64,000 nucleotides of DNA. It comes from Stromatinia cepivora (Eukaryota > Ascomycota > Leotiomycetes > Helotiales > Sclerotiniaceae). Numbering within the stretch: the stretch's first letter is position 1; each line of letters opens with the position of its first letter. Positions 23,968 to 35,779 of the stretch are shown piece after piece. The stretch covers positions 619,001-683,000 of the forward strand of contig RCTD01000017.1 in assembly GCA_014898415.1 (NCBI GenBank), read 5' to 3'. The notes beneath the pieces were generated by a model. That model did no database searches and was not told the DNA's origin. It saw only the letters and a program-made list of their open reading frames with translations. The translations under genes and the position numbers were made by a program.

Positions 23968-26121
23968 CTACAGTTCCTCCTCGACGGTATTCGAATGATC
24001 CGATCCACTGTGAGATGAGCTTTTAGAAAGTACAATATCAGATGGAGAAACTTTGCCAGAACTTGAATTTGCACGAGGGATGTACTGTGAAATCGAATGA
24101 ATGGATGTGAAGTCCCCAGATCTTGGAGCGCTATTCGTGAAGCCATCCGCAAACCAGGCAGTAACAAAATCGTCGTCGTGAACTACTCCTTTCAATTTGC
24201 TTAAATCGGTCAAATCATCGTAATTTTCGAAGCAATTTGCATAGATATTGATCTCGACAAGAGAAACCTGGAGCTTTTCTAGTGACCATCTATCAAAGCG
24301 CTCATTCCGTGCTGAGTAGTTGTGATCAGAGTCTAATGCCTTTATGCCAATCTCCATATCGCTCGGTTCTGGGGGCAATAGTGGGAGAGTTTGAACAAAC
24401 TCACGAGGATCCTCGAGTGTTTTTGGAGCTGCGCCCGTCGATAGACCATGTTGCTCCTGTATTGATGGTTCTGTTGGCTTGCCATTTTCATCTATAAGGC
24501 CCAATGAGAGGCACTGCTGTCGTAATTCTCTCTCCTCCGTCTCCGCAACTTGAATCTTAGAGGCCAAATCATCCAATCGAGATTGAGAGCTATCCAGCCA
24601 TTGCTGATTTTCGGGCATGAGGGTCATGTTAAATCGCTTTCTGACAGCTAATTGTTCTTCGAGGTCTAACTTGTCATCCAAGATGTCGTCGTAGTAGTCA
24701 TGTAGGATATCAAGCTCTCCGAGCTTCATGAGATATGCGTCCACCAACGGATGTTGTTCGAAATGCTTCGGCTCGTCCTGTAATTCCGATGCATCTCTGG
24801 GCTCTATTGGCATGCGAAAAACCCGTGAAGGATCCTGCAGCTGACTGTAAAATTGCTTTTCCTGTTGTGAAAGTTCCCATTCTTGCGAGTCTAGATCATT
24901 CTCCATCTGAATGTATTCATCTTCTATGGGACCATATTCATCTCTGGCTTTCTGGGAATCGTTCAGTAACTCTGCAATAGTCTTTTCAGACCACCACGCG
25001 CGGGGAAAGGGCATGTGGAACTCCCTCATTTTAACTTGTTTAAAGTATGCATCGTCTGCAAGAGATTTCTCTCTTTGTAGAATACGTAGTTCGCGGCGCT
25101 TGTTTTGAAGTTTGAAGCGAAGTGCTCGCACACGATCTCCCATCTGTGAAATTTCTTTCCAATGATTGTACAATACAGAAAATTCAAACATAGAAGAATT
25201 ATCTTCGATATGCCTAGGTGATGACTCGATATGTTCATGTGCAGTGGGTAAATCCGCCGTTCCTGATAAATGGTTCATTGCAGCGATTCTGCCAGTATAG
25301 TCGTATGGCTCATTAGGGAATAACTTATTACTCAAGGAAGATTGGTTAAAAGGTTGTCCGGAAACAGTGGAATACTCTGATCTGAGGGATGGGACTTTCC
25401 TATACACTTGACTTGGGTCGGAATGACGTCTAGCATTTTCGTGGAATCGAACTTGGCTGCTACTTGCTCTAGACTTTGAAACAGAGTGCGGTCGACCATG
25501 TACACTAGCATATACAAGTGGCTCATGGTGCGTTTTTGTCTTGCGAAATTGCCTATTAGGTTGAGAACCGTGCGTGCTGTGAAGGCTGTGCATACTATCT
25601 GGCATTTTTGGATCTTGAATTTTGAGCTCAAATTTCTGTAAACATGTATTGTCTAGCCAATTCAATGACTGATTCGTGCGTGCTGAATCATCCGTTGCAT
25701 CTGAATGTTGAAATCCCCGTGGCTGCGCACAATTTTGGACACGTGGTGTTGAGCTGGGACTAGGGAGACTTCCACGATTGTGCTCCTGCTTCATTTCCGA
25801 TAAGATATCAGGCCCATAGGATCCCATCGGTTCATTATCTTGACTAGAATTCGAGCAGCTTTGCTTTTGAATCTCTGCTTCCGTCGTGATATAAGGTTTC
25901 TGTCTCTTCCGGCGCCCTCCCAGTTTATGTGGCATTTGGCTGTATTGACAACTCCTCCCAAAAGCAGGAGCCGCTGATATAAACGGGTCAGGATTCTGGC
26001 CTCTTCGAGAATTTACTTTGATCTCCTTCACTTGTAATGTATTTTGAATGCTTTTCTCCTCCTGCCGAATGCCAAATTGCCGCCCATAGTCCCGGCTAAA
26101 AGGTGTGACTGCTGTCCGCAT
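23968..26121 (-). CDS. Coiled-coil protein, right copy of the duplicated divergent pair
   Basis: A single open frame. I start it at the ATG at 26121 (MRTAVTPFSRDYG), the first ATG in frame, which gives 717 residues; a short upstream exon as in the left copy is possible but not found. Residues 1-300 are disordered and rich in Ser, Gln and Pro. A strong coiled coil follows at about 310-560 (KEISQMGDRVRALRFKLQ, RRELRILQREKSLADDAYF, ARDEYGPIEDEYIQMENDL, LDLEEQLAVRKRFNM, SRLDDLASKIQVAETEERE). The conserved C-terminal block is NERFDRWSLEKLQVSLVEIN with DDFVTAWFADGF after it. It is a diverged paralogue of the gene at 17457-19418 with the same orientation towards a DUF6590 gene. Function unknown. Confidence 0.75.
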   Translation of the reverse strand: MRTAVTPFSRDYGRQFGIRQEEKSIQNTLQVKEIKVNSRRGQNPDPFISAAPAFGRSCQYSQMPHKLGGRRKRQKPYITTEAEIQKQSCSNSSQDNEPMGSYGPDILSEMKQEHNRGSLPSPSSTPRVQNCAQPRGFQHSDATDDSARTNQSLNWLDNTCLQKFELKIQDPKMPDSMHSLHSTHGSQPNRQFRKTKTHHEPLVYASVHGRPHSVSKSRASSSQVRFHENARRHSDPSQVYRKVPSLRSEYSTVSGQPFNQSSLSNKLFPNEPYDYTGRIAAMNHLSGTADLPTAHEHIESSPRHIEDNSSMFEFSVLYNHWKEISQMGDRVRALRFKLQNKRRELRILQREKSLADDAYFKQVKMREFHMPFPRAWWSEKTIAELLNDSQKARDEYGPIEDEYIQMENDLDSQEWELSQQEKQFYSQLQDPSRVFRMPIEPRDASELQDEPKHFEQHPLVDAYLMKLGELDILHDYYDDILDDKLDLEEQLAVRKRFNMTLMPENQQWLDSSQSRLDDLASKIQVAETEERELRQQCLSLGLIDENGKPTEPSIQEQHGLSTGAAPKTLEDPREFVQTLPLLPPEPSDMEIGIKALDSDHNYSARNERFDRWSLEKLQVSLVEINIYANCFENYDDLTDLSKLKGVVHDDDFVTAWFADGFTNSAPRSGDFTSIHSISQYIPRANSSSGKVSPSDIVLSKSSSHSGSDHSNTVEEEL

Positions 26122-26758
26122 CCGTATTGCTTCAAACCTAATCACCCCTTTCAATTGAATGTCCCAGTGACCAAGATCTGTCCTGCTCTCAGAACATTGT
26201 CTTTTAGTTGAAATTCATGAGGCTGAAATGGAAAACCGATATGAAGACATTGCAAAGGCACGAGGCGCTGAGGCTTTCAAAATATTCTCCGTTACGTGTG
26301 CCACCAATTTGGCGAATGAGAGGGATTGAGGCTGATTGTGTACATTACTTGTACAGCTTAAGCATGTGCAAAATCCATGCGCAGTTAGCCAAGACTTGTA
26401 CTACAGGAAGGATTAAATCTAAAGTAGACCCCCACTGTCTTATTTATCCAATGTTAAAGCGGCAAATCCATTAACCTACCTAGCAAGTATGTTGACACCA
26501 AGGATTAGATTACCCCGCCCAATATCCAACATGCAACCACTTTCGAAAACCTACTGGCTCCCGACAATCGTACCAATCGTAATGTTCGATTTACCAATGG
26601 CTCTTGTCACAGACCTGTAAAGTTACCTCGAGCTTTGTGGGCATTTGAGCCGCAATGGATGAATGCTCATTTTTCGTCCATAAAGGCAAGAATCCCTAAT
26701 AAGGAATGGTTCGTGGCATCTTTGGATATTCTCATGTTACAATATATCATGGGTGGTG
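26122..26758. promoter_or_regulatory. Divergent intergenic region of pair 2
   Basis: 637 bp between two outward-facing start codons, almost the same spacing as in pair 1 (651 bp). I see no long match to the pair-1 spacer and no clear TATA element. Confidence 0.4.
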
Positions 26759-28269
26759 ATGTCTTCTCATACATCTCGAAGACACAAAAGAGGATCTAGA
26801 GGGTCTTCCAGTTCCTCTGCATTCAGTTTATGGAGTAATTGGAAGTGGAATACTGAAAGGAAAGAGTGGGAATCATATCGCACTAATGCTAGAGGTGAAA
26901 CAGAATGGCAGTACAAGCCTGGCCAATCAACTTCTGGCGCAAATGCTGGTTCAAATGTCCCGAGGTTTGATGATGCTTCCCTACTGGATCCAGTGTCTGA
27001 AAATACTACACAATATTCAGTGAACCGCAGCTATACCACAGGCAACAATGATGTTGGATCTCTGACCACTTCACTGGCTGCGACTACTTTGACTTCAGTG
27101 GCCAATCCAGACCCTCCTATTGTGGCCAAGCTTGGACAAAAAAACACCTCCACCGAGCATAGGAACTTTGATGAAAGTGAGTACTTTCAACATCGAAGGT
27201 GTATTCAACCACTAAATTATGATAGACTATAAAGTGCACGCAAAACGGGAATTCAAATTTGGGAGAGTATGTTTTTGTTCCCATCGACAATTTGTAAAAT
27301 CGCACATTAACTTGAGCAGGTCTTCAAAGTTCTTTGGTCTGAACCGTCTGGTAATGCCAGTGGAGGAACCTTCTGGTCAGTCAGACAGAAGCATGGCGAA
27401 GAAATATACGCAAAAGTTCGGAGGTTTGTTGTTATACATCACAGAAGTGGTCACTGTCTTTGCTTGTGAGTCTTTACTTTCATCCCTCCTCACGCTCTTG
27501 TAATGTTACTAACAGCGAAGTCAGGCCGATCATGTCTTACGGAGGACAGGCGACAACTAAGCCGGGAGTACATGCTAAAGAGCACGCCATAATCCACACC
27601 ACACCAGACGCGAGATTGGTTGAAGGTGAGGACATTAATAAGATGGGGTATGGGCCTATCAGGATGACACCGGACACCACACGAGATTGCCTGGACGCGG
27701 CATCAAGGATCAATTATTGTAAAGTCTATACCGTGGAATATAATGTCAAGGTTTGGTTCATCGGCCGTGTCCATAGAGATTCCGAAAAGACGGTAGCGAG
27801 ATCTTATAATGAAGCTAATCCGCCACTGCGTCTATCAACTCAACCATCTGCATCAGGCTCATACGGAGAGAATGATCCAGCCTATAGCAATTCCCCTCGT
27901 ACTATGCCAGGCACTTCTTCAAATATCACTGGCTATCCTACCTTCTCAAATCAGCCTAATATTCCGATCTATGGTAACACACTGTCTCGATCAACACCGT
28001 CTTATGGAACAGGGTACAATACTGGTTCCGGTAGTTCCAATTTGCATGGTGGATACATTACTGCAAGGCAAAACCCTCCAACACAGTACACTCCATCACC
28101 GTACCCACCATCGCAGCATCCTCCTTCACAATATCTCCCCTCGCAATATCCCCAATACCCCTTATATACACCTGATACCAACCCGCAAAATTACAATCCG
28201 CACGCTAAATATGAATTCAGTGGCGAGGATGTCAATGATACAACGCGCTATTCAGATGGCCAGAGCTAA
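26759..28269 (+). CDS. DUF6590-type protein, right copy
   Basis: Four exons: 26759-27176, 27226-27266, 27320-27465, 27525-28269, spliced to exactly 450 codons (449 residues). The start is the ATG of MSSHTSRRHKRG; two GTG codons precede it. The N-terminal Trp motif is WSNWKWNTERKEWESYR with NARGETEWQY. The DUF6590 domain runs from NYKVHAKREFKFGRVFKVLW through AKVRRFVVIHHRSGHCLCLP, MSYGGQATTKPGVH, HAIIHTTPDARLVEGED and GPIRMTPDTTRDCLDAASR to YCKVYTVEYNVKVWFIGRVH. The tail is long and low-complexity, rich in Tyr, Pro, Ser and Gln (repeated PPSQ, PSQYP). This copy keeps more of the domain consensus than the left copy. Function unknown. Confidence 0.88.
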
Positions 28270-30586
28270 TAAGCAACTTGTGAGTCCAATTCATTTTGCA
28301 GAAAGAAAAAGGTAGCTAAAAGACTTAAGCCTTTCTCGATTGCCATACGTTTAGGGGTCCACTCGTTTACCTCTTAGTGCCATTTTTGGCAGGCCATACT
28401 CGATGATACGGGCCCTTTTTGAATTTCTTACTACTGCTTCCAAGAATTTATTCCTTCATTTGAATTTGATTTGGGTTCTGCGTATTTCTTTTCCGTCTTT
28501 TTTTCATGAGTCACGAAGTTACGATCGACATCAGGATATCTCAGCAACAGTGTCAAGGCTCTATGCCTAGGGTTTATTTTTCTTCTCATTTTCCTTTTTT
28601 TCTTCTTGTAATATATACGACAATATTTTCCCTTCTGCTGGTTCCAGATTCTCTATATCATCCACCTTTGCTGGTTTCAAGTTCCAAATAATTTTCCGTC
28701 AATTCTCTCAGCTGAAATCTGATTTCGAGTATTAATAACGAAGTTACGAGAGTTTTATTTTCACGTTTGTTTATATTCACTTTACCTCTGTCTCTGCCAG
28801 CGATCAATTTTCTCTGCAGTCACTTGTTCATACATCAAATCTCCTATAGCCCTATCTGCAAACACCATCTGCTCTCCCGACACGACATCTTTGATTGGTT
28901 AATCTTTAATGCTAGCTTGACTTATATCTTGCTATCCTAAGATCAGTAGCATTCGTACCCACAAAGCAACCTCCTGAATAATCGTCTGATACCACTGGCC
29001 CGTTCGTTCATTCATCTGCAACATGATGACTGCATGATACATGCATATGCATCCAGTTGAGGGTGTCATACCCATACCATACCATACGTATAATGTACCC
29101 CCACATTTACTTTTGTAAACATACTTTTGGGCCGCATATACTGGAGATGACGTCCGATTTCATTCCGGGTCCTGATTCGATACAAGGATTGTATATGCTG
29201 CATACGAATAAGCAACACCTTTCAAAAAGCATAAACCTACGTAAATCCCGCCAGCTCATCTAACGCCCACGGAACTATCAATCCGGGTTTTCTTCATTTT
29301 CGTTATTCCTTTCGACCCCTACTTTTCTTTTCAATATTCTCCGTCCCTGTCTACCCATTTTTGCTTTTACAGCTTACACATCCGTCATTTCACACCCAGA
29401 ATCTCTCACCACTTTTTTTTTCACACACCCGCCAAAACAAAAGAAACGCCCAAAAGCCCCGTAATATCAGCCATTAGGCGCCACAGCCTTGGGATAAGAA
29501 GTGCAGTGAGGATTTCCAGGATTGTATAAGACATGCATGCGATGCATGCATAGTGAATAGGGGGCCAATATCGGTATGCACGACGAGGCTGATAGGGCAG
29601 CCGCTAACATAATTTTACAAACTAGGTGAATTGACCATTCCTTCTTGAACGTATAAAAATATTTTGGATCTGATGTAGAGTTCGAATTCTCGGATATATT
29701 TGACGATGATAGTTTCTGGCTTGGGATGTTTGAGGGAGCGCAGGGGGAGTCTAGGTACTGACTTGTCTTATTTAAATGATATGCATGGGTTTAATGTAAA
29801 GACAAGATGAAATTGATATGTTGGGTGAAGATTATTATTCTTTGAGGTGCAAGTAGAAATTGACATTCCACTCATGAGTAGTGATAGATGCAGAAGCTTC
29901 CATTACCCCACTCAAGTCCGCCAAGCCTCGTAGACGAGCTAGTCTTGTATAGATTTGGCGGCCGGAGAAACTTTGTGCTTTATGAGGGTATGAAGCTATT
30001 CTTCATAGTAATGAATTAAAGAAAATGAATCCCGTGCCCTCGGTATAAAAGACATCCCTTTAATAGAGTTCATGGGCTCCTTATGATGTCCTGGTGACGA
30101 CACTATCCCGCTTGTTGGGTGATGTGCATCTCTGCTCACTCATGCACTCATATATACGCAGGAATACAGGATTTATCTTCCCAGATGGAAGGGATGAACT
30201 TCGCTATGACTACTCAACTAGCAGTTTGTCCCATAAGATGCTCCTATGGTAAGGATTCATTGCTACTGGGTGTCAGCACCAGACTCAGAGCTGGGTCCAG
30301 ATAGAAGGTCATAATCTTACAATAAGATATTTTTGAGAAATTACCAGAGTCGATACGGCTCCCCGTCAAGCTGCAAGAACCTAAAATGTCGTGTCAATCC
30401 ATGGGTAGTTCTCCTCGATCGTTTTATGATCTGCTCGCAAACGTCGACAACGTGAGAACTACTTCAGATCTGAGTTGCGAATGCCTAGCTCGATGACCTC
30501 TTGAGCTCTTCTCATGACTCTATAGCATCATGGATTCAATCCCATCTGCGGTCACCCTAGCAATATTGAAAGCTACAGTTCCTTCT
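28270..30586. other. Gene-free stretch with pyrimidine-rich 3' flank
   Basis: 28440-28700 is rich in T and C and probably includes the 3' untranslated region of the DUF6590 gene. A palindromic GCATGCGATGCATGCAT lies near 29533. No frame with coding character was found. Confidence 0.4.
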
Positions 30587-31300
30587 TCAATTCATTGTGT
30601 GTGCCTCATTATTATCTTTCTCAATATTCTGCTCCTCATTTTCCAGCTCCTTCTTTCTTTTATTCCTTCTTTCGACAATCTTTCGGTTCTGCTCTGTATC
30701 CACATTCTCCTCATCTTGCCCATCCGTCGAAATATCAAAATCCTCCGTCAAAGCCCTAATCGTCATGTTCGCCGTATCCTTAAAATCAATACCATGACCC
30801 ATAAACAGCCTCTCCATATGTACATCCCTCACATGAGTCGGTTCCTTCGATCCCCTAGCCTTGAACGGATTCCCAAGTAGTGCATAAGTCATAAGATCCA
30901 TCGCCGTAACAGTTGGTGGCGAGGCATCTGGATTATACGCTAACTCATGCTCTAAAGCATCATCTCTAATACGTTGATTTTTTCTACCTCCCTTGCGAGG
31001 AAGTCCCACTACTCCTTCGTCCAATTGTTTGCGAACTAGTCGTTTTCGTCTAGCTATGGCTTTATCTGTTGATCGGACGATTTGTTGTTGGAAAGGTGTT
31101 AGGATATCGTCTTTTGTTTCGTCGTAGTCGCGTACGGCAGGATTTTCAGGATCATCGAGATCGATTACTACTCTTGGGAGGACAAATGATTCTTTGCTTT
31201 TGTATCCTTTGAATCGTTTGGTGAATTTAGTGATTGTGGGGGAGTTAGAGGACTTGATAGTACGCCGGTACAATGGCAATATTCCTTTTTGACAGTTCAT
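30587..31300 (-). CDS. Conserved-looking basic protein, function not recognised
   Basis: 237 residues, ATG at 31300, no intron needed. The N-terminus (MNCQKGILPLYRRTIKSSNS) is basic and hydroxylated and could serve as a mitochondrial presequence. The middle is well ordered: FVLPRVVIDLDDPENPAVRD, DILTPFQQQIVRSTDKAIARR, AMDLMTYALLGNPFKARGSK. The C-terminus is a charged helix (ERRNKRKKELENEEQNIEKD). The gene is divergent from SYF2, with 371 bp between start codons, so the two may share a control region. I do not recognise the family. Confidence 0.6.
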   Translation of the reverse strand: MNCQKGILPLYRRTIKSSNSPTITKFTKRFKGYKSKESFVLPRVVIDLDDPENPAVRDYDETKDDILTPFQQQIVRSTDKAIARRKRLVRKQLDEGVVGLPRKGGRKNQRIRDDALEHELAYNPDASPPTVTAMDLMTYALLGNPFKARGSKEPTHVRDVHMERLFMGHGIDFKDTANMTIRALTEDFDISTDGQDEENVDTEQNRKIVERRNKRKKELENEEQNIEKDNNEAHTMN

Positions 31301-31671
31301 TTTTGTGAGGTTGATATAAATGCGGAGTAGTGCGAGACTTGTATCTTTGTATTGGATGAGACTTAGTGAATAATAATTGAATCGGTTCTAGATTGAAGTT
31401 ATTGATTATGACGGTATTGAATGCTCCGCTAACCTTAGCTCTAGTAAATCCGGGGTGAAGTAGATAAGTCCAGAAGGGATCTTAGTCAGCAAGACACCAT
31501 TTACAGTAGCGTTGAACTTGTTTTCTTAACGACAACAATAAACTCATCTCTATATCTCGCAATAACTGCAAAAGCTCAGCGTAAATCGAGATTCCAAAGT
31601 CTCTATAACAACAAAAAATTCAGTATTAGGCCTTCACCTCTAAATCACAAATTATTACAAAACTCCCAAAT

Positions 31672-32645
31672 ATGCCACCATCAAAGAAAAGAAAGACACG
31701 CGCGACAGCTGAATCTTCCGAGGAAGTGCAACCACTTGACACCATCACCAACGCAGAATCATCAACAGATACACCATCAGAACCCATACCCAAAAAAGCG
31801 ACCGAAGCCGAACCATCCACTGCTGCCTCAACATCCTCATCAGACGCCGCCGCCAAAGCCAAAGAACGCCAAGAGCGATTCAAAGCCCTCCAAGCACGCG
31901 CCAAATCCTCCGCTCAAAAGAATTTGAAAGAAGCTACCCTCGAATCACAACGATTAGCCACCGATCCCAATCTCCTTACCTCCTTAAACCGCAAATCCGC
32001 CATCGCATCTCACAATCTATTAAAGGCGGATGCCGAAGCCGCAGGCGAAGATTTTGAGCGAAAACGAGCTTGGGATTGGACTATTGATGAAAGTGAAAAA
32101 TGGGATAAACGATTGAAGAAAAAAGAAGCACATAGGGATGATCAAGCATTTCAGGATTATCGACAGGATAGTCGGAAAGTGTATAAACGACAAATTCGCG
32201 ATTTGAAACCTGATATGGATTTTTACGAGAAAGAGAAGATGGCAGCTGTAGAGCGAGCTGCTGCATCGGGAGGACTAGAGATTGTGGAAACTGATGATGG
32301 GGAATTGGTTGCTGTGGATAAGGATGGAACATTTTATAGCACGGCGGATTCGACGGGTTTTGTGGAACATAAACCGGAGAAGTCAGCTGTGGATAGATTG
32401 GTGAAGGATTTACAGCAGGCAGAGGAGGCGAGGTTGAAGAAACAGAGAGCGAGAAATGCGGCCAATGGGGAGGATGGGGATGTTACTTATATTAATGATA
32501 AGAATAAGCAGTTTAACCAGAAGTTATCGAGGTTTTACAATAAGGTAAGCACACTTTGTATTCTTTCCTGTTTTCTACATCTGCTAACACTCTCTAGTAC
32601 ACTGCGGAAGTCAGGGATAGCTTTGAGCGTGGCACAGCTATATAA
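31672..32645 (+). CDS. SYF2: Pre-mRNA-splicing factor SYF2
   Basis: Two exons, 31672-32544 and 32598-32645, with a 53-nt intron (GTAAGC..GCTAACACTCTCTAG). The product is 306 residues. SYF2 belongs to the NineTeen (Prp19) complex and sits with Cwc2/Clf1-type factors in the activated spliceosome in the nucleus. The N-terminus is disordered and Ser/Glu-rich after MPPSKKRKTR, a likely nuclear signal. The SYF2 domain fills the rest: AWDWTIDESEKWDKRLKKKE, DDQAFQDYRQDSRKVYKRQI, INDKNKQFNQKLSRFYNK and the family-ending YTAEVRDSFERGTAI. That last signature needs the splice, which supports the model. It is convergent with COQ11 and only 102 bp away. Confidence 0.95.
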
Positions 32646-32747
32646 TTACATTAGAATTGTGTGGATAGATTATGCGGAGTTTGTTAATAGACTTCATAGT
32701 CTAATAAAATACAAAGCCAAAACAGGCGAATTTTAATCATTACTCAT

Positions 32748-33728
32748 TTATAACATACCCTTTCTCCAAGCCTTCTCAGCCAGCTGTTCAATCTCCTTAA
32801 CCTCAACAGGACCCTTCACACTCTCATCACTCAAAGCCTCCACAACAGCCTCAGCAACCACATCAGCTTTCAAAGGTTTAACACCCGCAGCCCCCATAAT
32901 TCCCCCAAAGATCCCCCCAGTGAGCCCATTAAACGCAGCACCCAACCCCGTCGCCGCAGCCAACGGCACAGTAATCTTCCTTGAACTATCATACAACATC
33001 CCAGGTCTAATAAACACACTCCTCATCTTGGGAAACTCACTCGCAATCGTACTTTCGGCCGCTCGTTTCGTATCTATATATCTCTTTGGCAGAATGGGTG
33101 CTCCGCCCGCAGCACTTATATACGCAAAAGCAGGAACATTTTCCTTGTAGGATTCAGATGCTAATGTGATTGCGGAATCTCGATTCATTAGTTCGTAGGT
33201 TATTTGTCCATCTTTTTCTTGGGGATGCAGGTCTTCGCCTGGTTTACGGGTGAGGGGATTTTGAGAACCGGATTTTTGAGAGGAGAATGCGCGGGTGAGG
33301 CCGGAGATGGGGGATTCGCGTCCAGAGATTACGCCTTTGTAGTCGGCTTCGAGGAGGATACCCATAGTGTGGACGACGTAGTCTGCGGATTTGAGGAGGG
33401 GCGCGTAGGTGGAGGGTTTGAGGATGTCGGCGCGTTCCCAGGTTACTTTGTGAGACCAGGAAGGTGGGGTGGGAGATGAGGTTACTGAGGACCAGGTTGG
33501 TTCGCCGGAGCGACTAGATTGGGAGTGGTGTTAGTATTATGACTTTAATTTTCAGGTATGAAGAACTGAAAGGAGTAATTCGTCATGAAAGAATCGCAGC
33601 TCCAAGCTGGAACTTGCTACATACCTAATACTCGTAACATCCCACCCCCTCGCAACCGCGGATTTACAAATCCTCGAACCCAAAAACCCATTTCCACCAC
33701 AAACTACCAATCTCTTAGTTGCCGACAT
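32748..33728 (-). CDS. COQ11: COQ11-type NAD(P)-binding protein of coenzyme Q metabolism
   Basis: Two exons, 33728-33625 and 33513-32748, joined across a 111-nt intron in phase. The product has 289 residues. The start MSATKRLVVCGGNGFLGSRI is a classic Rossmann dinucleotide-binding fold with GxxGxxG. Later segments are typical of the atypical short-chain dehydrogenases around yeast YLR290C/Coq11: VVHTMGILLEADYKG, FAYISAAGGAPILPKRYIDTKR with the YxxxK pair, AESTIASEF and RSVFIRPGMLYD. Coq11 works in mitochondria with the CoQ synthome; its exact reaction is unsettled. A Gly-rich hydrophobic stretch (GLGAAFNGLTGGIFGGIMGA) follows. The gene is divergent from YAF9 with 365 bp between starts. Confidence 0.88.
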
Positions 33729-34093
33729 ATCCAGATCCCTAGATGCTTTTAATCAATTAAAATATCTCGTAAAAATGAAGTTTGAAAAGAAAAACATCTG
33801 ATGATAGATATTCTCGCAACCCTGGTCCTCATCGGATCTTTTACAGCCCATAGACGTCAGTATTTTAAAGCATTGACCACTAAAATTCTAGTACATTCCA
33901 GTACTAGTTAAGCCTGGCATATACTGCATAAATTAGCTCGAACCTTAAATACTAAATTGCATTCTAGTTTTCGATCTCTAATCACCAACACGTCTTTTAA
34001 CGCCGTCTCCAACTTATCTAGGTAACTCGATCTTATTTTCCACTACCTACCCCTCATCAACATCAACGCCCTCCTTACCTTACCTATCAAAGA

Positions 34094-34991
34094 ATGGCAC
34101 CACCAAATACCCAAAAACGTATAAAAGGTGTCTCGATCTTTAGACCTTTTGTATATGGTACCACATCTCATAAATTCAGTCCGAAATATCCAAAGCCCGA
34201 GGGGACACCAGAGGAACATACGCATCAGTGGACTGTATTTGTGAAGGGCGTTGATGATACGGATATTACTTATTGGTGTCGGAAAGTACAATTTAAATTA
34301 CATGATACTTATCCGCAGCATTTGAGGGGTATGTTTCTCTCACTCTCGCGTTTGTATTTGGTCAACAGTGTTTTTGTTTTGCGCCGGTGTCTATGGTTAT
34401 TGGGATTCGAGTATGCGATTTTTTGAAGTATGAGACTAATTATACTTGATGATTATAGTGATTGAAAATGTTAAACCAGGTGATCCATTTCAAGTAACAG
34501 AAACTGGATGGGGTGGTTTCGATATCCAAATAAAAATCTACTACGATCCCATCGCGAACGAAAAAGCCCAAAGTTTCTGGCACCGTCTCCAACTAGAACC
34601 ATATGGCGACGAACAATTACAATTAGCGCAGGTTCGGGACAATGAGGTACGATCTTGGGTATATGATGAAATGGTTTTTAATGAACCATATGAACAATTC
34701 TATGAAGTGTTGACGAATCCGATGCCGAGGGAGAAAAATAATGGAGGGAAGGGAAAGGCGACGAGAACGATGAGAGGAGGTATGGTGGGCAGTGTGGGGG
34801 AGAGAACGGTGTTTATTCCTTTGACGCCTAGACCGGGTCAACCGTTTAGTAGGGATACAGAGAGGGCGGAGGTTAAGAAGTTGGTGGAGGGGAAGAAGAA
34901 GGTGGATGTTATGAATGAGAAGTTGAGGAAAGAATTGAGGGAGAAGGAGGAGGAGTTGAAGAGGTTGAAGGGGGAATTGGAGAAATTGTGA
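34094..34991 (+). CDS. YAF9: YEATS-domain protein YAF9
   Basis: Exons 34094-34328 and 34459-34991 give 255 residues; the intron is 130 nt. The YEATS domain, a reader of acylated or acetylated histone lysines, covers about residues 8-140: [67 protein letters not shown] and FDIQIKIYY. The aromatic TGWGGF segment forms the acyl-lysine pocket in this family. A C-terminal coiled coil ([20 protein letters not shown]) is the part that in yeast binds the shared SWR1/NuA4 module. Length and layout match Yaf9, the subunit common to the SWR1 remodeller and NuA4 acetyltransferase. Confidence 0.95.
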
Positions 34992-35745
34992 CGGAGATGT
35001 TTTGATAATGGAGTGGGTGGGAAATGGGCATGGAAATTACAACCGGGTTTGGGCTTGGGAAGCATCGCCTGGGTGTGGGAGATATTTTGGACGGTCGCCC
35101 ATATTTACACGTGCGGAAGAAAGGTTAGGACTTCCTTCGACCATTTATTAACCTTGGGTTTGGGCACAATACATCATTGCATCGCGCTATGTTGCTAGAC
35201 TGCTGTTCTCACCACTGTTCATACCATCGCGATGCAACGACTATAGACAGAACAAGGCGGTACAATGAACACCCAGACAGGACGATATTGATATCACGGC
35301 GCAGAAATTTTGGACTGCAATAAACGAAGTCACTACTGGTTATTAGCATATGCCAGGGCATCAGCTGTCCCAAATACCAACACGACGTATTGATTCCTGC
35401 ATGATTACATATCTGCGCGACCGCATCGCAAAAACGGACAGAGCAAAGAGCGGAAGAAAAGCAGAAAAGCAGAAAGATACTGAGATTATATCCGCTCATG
35501 ATGGTCGATGGGGTGAAGAACACCAGGCTCTCGATATACGTAGATCTGTGGAAGTCGAAAGAATAAATGGAATTAGAGAAGAATGAATCGAAATACCTAG
35601 TAGATACCCGGGATTATTAATAATCTTCCAAATAAATTTTTGGGGATCAATATAATGTCTATTCATTTCTTGTCTTATTGAATCCACGTATTCGCATTCA
35701 CATTCCTCTTCATCCTTAGTTACCCCTCTCCCTCTCTCTCTCTCT

Positions 35746-35779
<34 letters not shown>

